Notes under the pieces: model-generated
The model's database searches: none
Told to the model about the DNA's origin: nothing
The model's input: the letters and a program-made list of their open reading frames with translations, nothing else
Shown here: positions 6,789 through 11,965 of the stretch, piece by piece
Numbering within the stretch: the first letter of the stretch is position 1
Layout of the letters: the number at the start of each line of letters is the position of its first letter
Made by a program: the position numbers and the translations under genes
Assembly (NCBI GenBank): GCA_023451115.1
Contig: JAEXFV010000195.1
Location: 1-11,965 of the forward strand
Reading direction: 5' to 3'
DNA: 11,965 bases
Origin: Bacillota bacterium
GTDB taxonomy: Bacteria > Bacillota > Clostridia > Christensenellales > CAG-138

Positions 6789-6822
6789 TATATCCACCTC
6801 CTTTATCCTGCTTTTACAATGC

Positions 6823-6851
6823 ATTATATCATACAAATTTAGCGTTTTCAA
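6823..6851 (-). promoter_or_regulatory. Promoter of the mini-protein gene
   Basis: On the minus strand TTGAAA (plus-strand 6846-6851) and a perfect TATAAT (6823-6828) are 17 bp apart, close to the sigma-A consensus. The predicted start near 6816 gives a leader of about 28 bases. Both elements overlap CAATGC half-sites (6849-6854 and 6817-6822). Confidence 0.7.
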
Positions 6852-6872
6852 TGCGATAAATTCGAATATTTT

Positions 6873-6906
6873 TGCATTGTCAATGAAAAAAATCATTGAC
6901 AATGCA
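6873..6906. promoter_or_regulatory. Paired palindromic operators between the divergent genes
   Basis: Two perfect 14-base arms, TGCATTGTCAATGA (6873-6886) and its complement (6893-6906), flank six A. Each arm holds its own palindrome, CATTGTCAATG (6875-6885) and CATTGACAATG (6894-6904), with centres 19 bp apart. The right palindrome contains the -35 box of the XRE gene. ACAATGCATT appears again at 6816-6825 beside the other promoter. This arrangement is typical of autoregulatory operators of XRE repressors; the protein that binds is inferred. Confidence 0.75.
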
Positions 6907-6922
6907 TTTAAAAAGATATAAT
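6896..6922 (+). promoter_or_regulatory. Promoter of the XRE regulator gene
   Basis: A perfect TTGACA (6896-6901) and a perfect TATAAT (6917-6922) are separated by 15 bp, shorter than the usual 17. The predicted start would fall only 10-12 bases before the ATG, so the ribosome-binding site would be at the extreme 5' end of the transcript. Short spacing or an additional upstream promoter may lower its activity. Confidence 0.55.
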
Positions 6923-6940
6923 GTAAATGAGGTGGTAACG

Positions 6941-7282
6941 ATGCGCACTTTGGGTGAAAGATTAAATTATGCTAGAAAAAAAAGAGGGTATACCCAGGAT
7001 TCCCTGGCTGAAGCCATAGGGGTTTCCCGGGGCGTTATTTATAACCTGGAGAAGAACAAAACAGAGCCCCAGACCATTGTAATCAACGCGGTTTGCCAGA
7101 CATTGAATATTGACAAGGAATGGCTGCTGCGCGGAGAGGGGGACATGGAAGATATGGGCAACGCCGCGCAAAGCGCGAAAATCCTGGCAGAGCTTTATGA
7201 GGTTGCGAAAGACCTTTCGGAGGACGAGCAACTTTACTTGCTGGACATGGTAAAGGCATTGAAACAGTGCTTGAAACGATAG
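6941..7282 (+). CDS. XRE-family transcriptional regulator
   Basis: A 113-residue cytoplasmic DNA-binding protein. Residues 4-65 form a classic XRE/Cro-CI helix-turn-helix domain: LGERLNYARKKRGYTQDSLAEAIGVSRGVIYNLEKNKTEP in pieces, with TQDSLAEAIGVSRGVIYNLE as the turn and recognition helix, followed by LCxxLNID-type and WLLRGEG signatures common in this family. Residues 79-113 form a helical tail, probably for dimer contact. ATG 6941 follows GAGGTGG (6929-6935); upstream in-frame starts would overlap the promoter. The gene probably represses itself and the divergent mini-protein through the paired operators in front of it. GntR follows 42 bases later on the same strand and is probably co-transcribed. 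Confidence 0.85.
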   Translation: MRTLGERLNYARKKRGYTQDSLAEAIGVSRGVIYNLEKNKTEPQTIVINAVCQTLNIDKEWLLRGEGDMEDMGNAAQSAKILAELYEVAKDLSEDEQLYLLDMVKALKQCLKR

Positions 7283-7324
7283 CCTGAGCAGCTAGAACTT
7301 AGTAAGGAAAGGCGGAATAGCCCA

Positions 7325-7972
7325 GTGCCTACACAATTGAGAAAAGAAAACCTGAGCAAGCAAATCTTTGAAGACCTGGTGCGGCGCATTCGCAGCAAAA
7401 ACATAAAATCCGGCGACCGGCTGGTGGTGAGGAAACTCCAGGAGGAATACAACGTAAGCTCTACACCAGTAAGAGATGCCTTGTCGCTCTTATACCGGTA
7501 CGGTTTTGTAGAGCTGGGGAAAAACTCCCGCATGACGGTGATCTCTATGGACGAAAAAAAGGTGATGGATTTGATGGACCTGATGGAAGTGAACATGATC
7601 ACCTCCGCACAATTTTGTTTTCGTTACAATAAACGCCAGGCTTATCAAGGGATCAAGGCAGCTTGTGATGCGGCGCTCGCCTGCAGAGAAACCGGCACGG
7701 TGCATGCTGCGGCATTACAGGCGGAGGTGATCAACGCCTTTGCGGATCACTGCGGCAATGTTGCCTTTGCCCGCATGGTAGATCCTCTTTTGGGCTGCTA
7801 TGCGGTGTTTTTTGGGGATTATCAAGGTATTTTGGGCACGAAACAGGGCAAAGAAGAGTGCAAAGCCATTTTGCAGGGATTTGAGTTGGATAATTGTGAA
7901 CTGGTATGCAATGCCCTGCTGCGGTTGGTTGGCTGTATGCGGGAGTATGCGCAAACAGTATTTGAGAAATAG
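7325..7972 (+). CDS. GntR-family transcriptional regulator (FCD-like, degenerate)
   Basis: A 215-residue cytoplasmic regulator. Residues 10-74 fit the GntR winged helix: SKQIFEDLVRRIRSKNIKSG, then LxEEYNVSSTPVRDAL with the typical TPVRDAL recognition-helix motif, then LxxYGFVEL and the wing. The C-terminal part is helical like an FCD effector domain, but the usual D-x-x-F-H metal motif is not seen at the expected place (LQAEVINAFADHCGN region, 131-145), so the effector site may be degenerate or of a different kind. Start is GTG 7325; no ATG or TTG lies closer to the GGAAAGGCGG region upstream, which is a modest ribosome-binding site. It lies between the XRE gene and the serine dehydratase genes and may control either arm of the locus. 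Confidence 0.75.
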   Translation: MPTQLRKENLSKQIFEDLVRRIRSKNIKSGDRLVVRKLQEEYNVSSTPVRDALSLLYRYGFVELGKNSRMTVISMDEKKVMDLMDLMEVNMITSAQFCFRYNKRQAYQGIKAACDAALACRETGTVHAAALQAEVINAFADHCGNVAFARMVDPLLGCYAVFFGDYQGILGTKQGKEECKAILQGFELDNCELVCNALLRLVGCMREYAQTVFEK

Positions 7973-7988
7973 CCGTTGCTGCATGAGA

Positions 7989-8038
7989 GGAAGCCCTGAC
8001 CCGGCAGAGCCTCGCCGGGTTCCTTGGCTTCCCTTTTT
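7989..8038 (+). terminator. Intrinsic terminator after the GntR gene
   Basis: A two-part stem, GGAAGCC (7989-7995) with GGCTTCC (8026-8032) outside and CCCGGC (8000-8005) with GCCGGG (8014-8019) inside, followed by five T (8034-8038). It separates the regulator transcript from the serine dehydratase genes. Confidence 0.8.
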
Positions 8039-8048
8039 GCGGGAGGCA

Positions 8049-8057
8049 TGCTATAGT
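8049..8057 (+). promoter_or_regulatory. Extended -10 promoter of the serine dehydratase operon
   Basis: TGCTATAGT is an extended -10 element placed 11 bases after the terminator and 58 bases before the sdaAB start. No good -35 box is seen at 16-18 bp, which is common for extended -10 promoters. The leader contains a short GGGT/ACCC hairpin. Confidence 0.55.
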
Positions 8058-8114
8058 GTGTGGAGGGAAATGCGGGTGACTACCCTTGCAAGGCCCCAAT
8101 GTGGAGGAAGTAAC

Positions 8115-8777
8115 ATGGCAAATTATAGTGTGTTCGACATTATCGGCCCCCGGATGACGGGGCCTTCCAGTTCCCATACGGCGGGGGCCTGCCGGCTTGG
8201 CCATATGGCGCGGCATATCGCCGGGTGCGATGTGCAAAAGGCGGACTTTGTCCTCTATGGGTCGTTTGCTCAGACCGGCAGGGGGCATGGAACGGATAAG
8301 GCGCTGATTGGCGGCGTGCTGGGCATGGAGACGGATGACCCCCGTATCGCGCAGGCGTATCAGGTAGCCCAGGCAGAGGGGCTGCAGGTGGAAGTGGGGT
8401 ATTCCGATGAACCGGCGGCACACCCCAATACTGCCCGCATCCGCATCACCGGCAGCGATGGAGGCGTTACGGAAGTAGTGGGCCAATCCATTGGCGGGGG
8501 CAATATCCGCATTGTGGAGATCAATGGCCTGGATGTGGAACTTACCGGCGAGTATCCCACCATTATCGTTCAACATCAGGATGTGCCCGGGGTGGTGGCA
8601 GTGGTGACGCATGTGCTGGCCCAGCACCATATCAACATTGCATTTATGCGGGTGTTCCGCCATGGGAAAGGGGCGGACGCTTACATGACCATTGAAACCG
8701 ACCAAAGGGTGGAGGACAGGGTGAAGGACTTGCTGATTGGCCTGTCCCAGGAAATCAATAAGGTATTTTCCGTGTAG
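8115..8777 (+). CDS. sdaAB: L-serine dehydratase, iron-sulfur-dependent, beta subunit
   Basis: A 220-residue cytoplasmic subunit of the two-protein L-serine ammonia-lyase that converts L-serine to pyruvate and ammonia. The N-terminus has the family signature SVFDIIGPRMTGPSSSHTAGA (split: residues 5-16 and PSSSHTAGA at 17-25). A central domain carries HGTDKALIGGVLGM (58-71), and a C-terminal ACT domain spans about 148-218 (PTIIVQHQDVPGVVAVV onward), a likely regulatory or dimer module. The start ATG 8115 follows GGAGG (8103-8107) at seven bases and matches the normal N-terminus. An in-frame ATG at 8070 would add 15 residues but has its Shine-Dalgarno only two bases away. It is followed by sdaAA after nine bases, so the two are co-translated at matched levels. 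Confidence 0.93.
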   Translation: MANYSVFDIIGPRMTGPSSSHTAGACRLGHMARHIAGCDVQKADFVLYGSFAQTGRGHGTDKALIGGVLGMETDDPRIAQAYQVAQAEGLQVEVGYSDEPAAHPNTARIRITGSDGGVTEVVGQSIGGGNIRIVEINGLDVELTGEYPTIIVQHQDVPGVVAVVTHVLAQHHINIAFMRVFRHGKGADAYMTIETDQRVEDRVKDLLIGLSQEINKVFSV

Positions 8778-8786
8778 GAGGGGACC

Positions 8787-9674
8787 ATGCAGAAAATCGA
8801 TTTTGAAACCGGGAGCCAGTTATTGGCTCTTTGCAGCGAACAAAATAGTTCCATAGCAGAGCTGATGCAGCTGCGGGAAGAATATCTCTCAGAACGGCCC
8901 CGGGCGGCGTTGCGGGAGGAGATGGCAAAAAATCTTGGCGTCATGCAGGAAAGCATCGCCAAGGGCCTGTCCGGCCAAAGCCGCTCCATCAGCGGCCTTT
9001 CCGGCGGGGATGGGGCTAAACTGCGGGAATACAGCCTGTTGTCTCCCTTTTTGGGGCAGGATGCGGCCGCTGCCGTAGCCTCCGCTATGGTGGTGGTGGA
9101 GGTGAATGCTTCTATGGGCCGTATCGTAGCCGCGCCCACAGCGGGGGCTTCCGGCATTTTGCCGGGGGTGTTGCTGGGGTTTGCCGGGCGGGAAGGCTGG
9201 GAGGAGGAGCAGCTGTTGGACGCGCTGTTTGTAGCGGGGGCGGTGGGTATGCTCATTGCCCTTCGCGCTACCATCGCCGGAGCGGATGGAGGATGCCAGG
9301 CGGAAACCGGAACAGGGGCGGCCATGGCTGCCGCCGCATTGACCTTTTTAAAGGGCGGTACGCCGGAAATGTCTCTGGATGCGGCGGCTATGGCGCTGAA
9401 AAACGTAATGGGCCTGGTGTGCGACCCGGTGGCAGGGCTGGTGGAATGCCCTTGCATCAAACGCAACGCTCTGGGGGCTGCTAACGCTATGCTTTGCGCG
9501 GACTTGGCGCTTTGCGGGGTTACCAGCCTAATCCCCTTTGACGAAGTGGTATCCGCTATGGGAAGCGTGGGCCGGGCCATGGCGCCGGAATTAAAGGAAA
9601 CGGCCTTGGGCGGCGTGGCGGCCACTGCTACGGGCAAGGCGGTAGCGCAGCGGGTAAAACGGCTGCAAAGGTAG
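8787..9674 (+). CDS. sdaAA: L-serine dehydratase, iron-sulfur-dependent, alpha subunit
   Basis: A 295-residue catalytic subunit holding the oxygen-sensitive [4Fe-4S] cluster that activates the serine hydroxyl for elimination. Family motifs are SGxxGGDGAKL (69-79), APTAGASGILPGVL (116-129), GADGGCQAETG (165-175, Cys170) and GLVCDPVAGLVECPCIKRN with Cys212 and Cys223, eleven apart as in the family. Cys170, Cys212 and Cys223 are the expected cluster ligands; Cys221 is an extra cysteine in the VECPC step, where a valine is usual. Start ATG 8787 follows AGGAGGGG that overlaps the sdaAB stop. Length is normal for the split form. A shared terminator lies 137 bases downstream. Confidence 0.93.
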   Translation: MQKIDFETGSQLLALCSEQNSSIAELMQLREEYLSERPRAALREEMAKNLGVMQESIAKGLSGQSRSISGLSGGDGAKLREYSLLSPFLGQDAAAAVASAMVVVEVNASMGRIVAAPTAGASGILPGVLLGFAGREGWEEEQLLDALFVAGAVGMLIALRATIAGADGGCQAETGTGAAMAAAALTFLKGGTPEMSLDAAAMALKNVMGLVCDPVAGLVECPCIKRNALGAANAMLCADLALCGVTSLIPFDEVVSAMGSVGRAMAPELKETALGGVAATATGKAVAQRVKRLQR

Positions 9675-9810
9675 CGACTGGTTGCTGTGATGCAAAGCGC
9701 CAGCGGCATTCTGCCGGATGTTCGCTTCACATGCACCCACAAGGCCAGGGTTTCCGGGGGCCGGAACAAAAACCATCGTACATTTCAAAACAAAACGAAT
9801 AAAAAATAAG

Positions 9811-9845
9811 AAAGGCCGCCTCTTAATGAAAAAGAGGCGGCCTTT
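9811..9845. terminator. Bidirectional intrinsic terminator (sdaAA / spoIIE)
   Basis: A perfect 14-bp stem, AAAGGCCGCCTCTT (9811-9824) with its complement (9832-9845), and a loop of seven bases. On the minus strand the stem is followed by a T-rich run (the A-rich stretch 9801-9810 on the plus strand), and on the plus strand by TTTT, so it serves both convergent genes. The rest of 9675-9904 has only a small CGGCA/TGCCG hairpin and no gene. Confidence 0.85.
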
Positions 9846-9904
9846 TGCCTGCTGTTTTGCAGATCTGATGGGACTATTTCCCTGCACAAGGTTTTGCAGC
9901 GCCC

Positions 9905-11965
9905 TTACTCTAACCGCACCACTGCCACGCTCATATCATCATAATCGTTGCGCGCCCGCGCTGCACAGAGCAAAGCCTCCGCTGCATCCTGAGGGGTATT
10001 TGCTCCGCCTACGTTGATGCGGATTTCATCTGCCGTATCCTGGCCCAGGGCATCCAGCGCGCCGTCGGTGAGCAGCACCACCACATCGTTGCGCCGCAAT
10101 ACCGCTTTATGCACCGCGGGCACAGCTTCCTCTACAATGCCTGCAGGCAGGGCTTCCGCGTATACGGTATGCACCCGCCCCTCCCGCAGCACAAAGCTGG
10201 GCGGCGCGCCGCATTTGATAAACTCCCCTTCGCCGGTTTCCAAATCCAGCCGCAGGGCGTCTACGGTTGCGTACATTTCATCCCCCTGTTCCCCAGCGCT
10301 GGACAGCCGCAAACGGTTCACACATTCCAGTGCCCTGTCCCGGGGAAAACCCGTTTCCATCAGATCCAGCAACATATTGACAGTACCGCGGCTTTCCTCG
10401 CCAGCCCGTTTGCCGGTACCCATACCATCGCTGAGTACACACAGAAATTTTCCCCCTTCCAATTCCCGTTGCCCCATGCTGTCGCCGCTTTCCCCCCGCC
10501 CGCCTGCGGGTAAAGTGGCGCCGCCCATACGGGCATGAAGCGGGCGCGCCAACTCCAGTTCCAAATACAACCCTTTCGCTTCCTCCCGGCTGCGCAACAG
10601 GCGCAGAGGCTTTCCAAGGGCTTTGGAGGCGCAATCTACTGCACGCTGGGCTTGCTTTTGCGCCCGGGGCCCCAAGCGCAATTCTACGATCACTTCATTC
10701 CCCCGCTGGATGACCGCTGCGGTTTTTGCTTTTAGGCCAGCCTGTTCCAATTCTTGCTGGATGGCGTTTTCCAGCGCCTCGTTTTGCCACACATCCTGTT
10801 GTACCCGTGAGGCCAATACATTGAGACTGCCCCCAACCTGCTTGAGCTGCCGGCGGGCAAAGGCTTGCTGCGCTTGCGCTTTTTCTTTTTGGACTGTCCA
10901 TTGCCGGTATTGGGTTTGGGCCTGGGCTGCAGCGGCGCACAAGGCGCTGGTGCGGCGGCAGCTGGGGTCTAACGGGGCCGGCGGCCTGGGCCGCACGCCT
11001 TTTGCATGGGATGGCAGCATGGCAAAAAGGGCCTCCGCCGCTTCCTGCGGCTCGCGCCAGCAGGCGGCGCGGTTGCTGCAATCCTGGCAAATGTGCCCTG
11101 CTGCCTGAGACATATAACGCCCCTCGGCCTGGGGATCATAGCAAACCGCTTGTTCCTGGGGGAACAACCCCGCCACCTGCTCCACTGCCAAAGCGGTTTT
11201 CTTCAGCTTTTCCGCCGTCCTGCGCCGCAAATGGGAAAAAGCCTCTCTGCCCCGCCGCTCATCTCGTGCGGCATTGTCCACCGCAGCGCACAGCGCTAAC
11301 ATGGACGGCTTGGAAATCAACAGAAAAAGCGCTGCAGCAGGCGCCAGATTCCACAACCCTACGTGTCTGCCAACGCCATCTACGTAGGCGCTGATTACAA
11401 TGCTGCAAATGCCGAATGCGGCCGTTACCCCCCAGGTGCCCATACTGCGGCAAACTGCCGCAGCCAAAGTGCAAACCGCCAGGTTTGCCACAAACAATGT
11501 CTGCGCTTTCCCTCCTAACACCAGCATGCCGCCAAGGGCCACCGCCGCAGCCACCCCCTGCATGCCTTTGGCATAGGCTGCAAAGAGGGAAACCAGGCAC
11601 ACAGCTACCACGCTCAGGGAAAATTCACCGATGGCCATGTCCCCCATGCCAAGCGCCAGCGCTCCCAGCAGCAGGCAAAGGCAAAGCTGTTCTTCATCTG
11701 TAAGCACGCGCCTGACACGTACCCGCCGAAGGGTGCATAAGGCTTTGGAAAACAGCCCGCAAAGCAGTAGGCTCAGGCCCAGGCCCGCCAGCCCCTGCAT
11801 CCAGCCATCCAGGCTGCCGGAAAAGAACACCGGCAACAACAGCAACTGGGTTAATCCCAGTAGCAGCAGCTTATCTCCGGAGCGGATCTTGCCCCGCCAT
11901 GCCCGGTAACAGGCGCATACGCCAAGATAGCCGCCGCAGGCCGCAACACCAGCCCAATAGGGTGG
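9905..11965 (-). CDS. spoIIE: Stage II sporulation protein E, PP2C phosphatase (5' end outside window)
   Basis: The last 686 residues of SpoIIE, the membrane phosphatase that dephosphorylates the anti-sigma factor antagonist SpoIIAA and so activates sigma-F in the forespore. The frame stays open to the window edge, so the N-terminus (about 100 or more residues if family length is near 800) is missing; a TTG at 11845 is not a credible start. The order is: several hydrophobic membrane segments (11965 to about 11290), a cytosolic regulatory region with the CxxC...CW cysteine motif (CQDCSNRAACW), and a C-terminal PP2C domain. Metal-binding motifs are ESGDSM, SDGMGTGKRA (about 10410-10430), LLTDGALDAL and DYDDMSVAVVRL at the end. 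GC content is visibly higher than in the 6500-7300 region. It marks the host as a spore former and the right edge as core chromosome. Confidence 0.93.
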   Translation of the reverse strand, partial: PPYWAGVAACGGYLGVCACYRAWRGKIRSGDKLLLLGLTQLLLLPVFFSGSLDGWMQGLAGLGLSLLLCGLFSKALCTLRRVRVRRVLTDEEQLCLCLLLGALALGMGDMAIGEFSLSVVAVCLVSLFAAYAKGMQGVAAAVALGGMLVLGGKAQTLFVANLAVCTLAAAVCRSMGTWGVTAAFGICSIVISAYVDGVGRHVGLWNLAPAAALFLLISKPSMLALCAAVDNAARDERRGREAFSHLRRRTAEKLKKTALAVEQVAGLFPQEQAVCYDPQAEGRYMSQAAGHICQDCSNRAACWREPQEAAEALFAMLPSHAKGVRPRPPAPLDPSCRRTSALCAAAAQAQTQYRQWTVQKEKAQAQQAFARRQLKQVGGSLNVLASRVQQDVWQNEALENAIQQELEQAGLKAKTAAVIQRGNEVIVELRLGPRAQKQAQRAVDCASKALGKPLRLLRSREEAKGLYLELELARPLHARMGGATLPAGGRGESGDSMGQRELEGGKFLCVLSDGMGTGKRAGEESRGTVNMLLDLMETGFPRDRALECVNRLRLSSAGEQGDEMYATVDALRLDLETGEGEFIKCGAPPSFVLREGRVHTVYAEALPAGIVEEAVPAVHKAVLRRNDVVVLLTDGALDALGQDTADEIRINVGGANTPQDAAEALLCAARARNDYDDMSVAVVRLE

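Noticed and set aside
6816..6922. Prophage immunity region
   Set aside because: The switch layout is phage-like, but no integrase, excisionase, replication or structural phage gene is within the window.
8070..8114. Earlier in-frame ATG for sdaAB
   Set aside because: Its purine-rich site is only two bases away and the extra residues do not match the family N-terminus.
8681..9769. 362-residue open frame antisense to sdaAA
   Set aside because: Low-complexity Ala/Ser/Pro composition typical of an antisense shadow of a GC-rich gene; sdaAA is unambiguous.

Overview
The window looks like chromosomal DNA from an anaerobic, spore-forming member of the Clostridia (Bacillota), probably a moderately GC-rich gut-type lineage. 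Three things point there: a SpoIIE sporulation phosphatase gene at the right edge, two oxygen-sensitive [4Fe-4S] amino-acid lyase systems (a cysteine desulfidase and a two-subunit serine dehydratase), and strong AGGAGG ribosome-binding sites in front of most genes. No rRNA, tRNA, CRISPR array, insertion sequence or phage gene was seen.

Layout. (1) 1-102, minus: the first 34 codons of a lipoprotein gene, preceded by a long leader full of hairpins. (2) About 262-497, minus: a non-coding stretch with many helices that ends in an intrinsic terminator, either a free small RNA or an attenuator-type leader. (3) 639-1913, plus: a cysteine desulfidase of the UPF0597/CyuA type, closed by a perfect 15-bp terminator stem shared with the opposite strand. 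(4) 2157-6788, minus: an M20 metallo-amidohydrolase, an MFS transporter, a metal-dependent amidohydrolase and a 63-residue helical mini-protein, all on one strand (read from right to left). (5) 6817-6922: a compact divergent control region with two back-to-back promoters and repeated CAATG-type operators. (6) 6941-9674, plus: an XRE regulator, a GntR regulator, a terminator, then serine dehydratase beta and alpha subunits. (7) 9811-9845: a bidirectional terminator between convergent sdaAA and spoIIE. (8) 9905-11965, minus: spoIIE, which runs off the right edge.

How it may work together (inference): the MFS carrier could import an N-acyl or dipeptide-like compound, the two amidohydrolases could hydrolyse it, and the two lyase systems could turn released cysteine or serine into pyruvate, ammonia and, for cysteine, sulfide. 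The divergent XRE/mini-protein switch sits at the centre and is well placed to control both arms. The most unusual items are this switch, the mini-protein that resembles the regulator's own C-terminal tail, and the unidentified structured RNA at the left.
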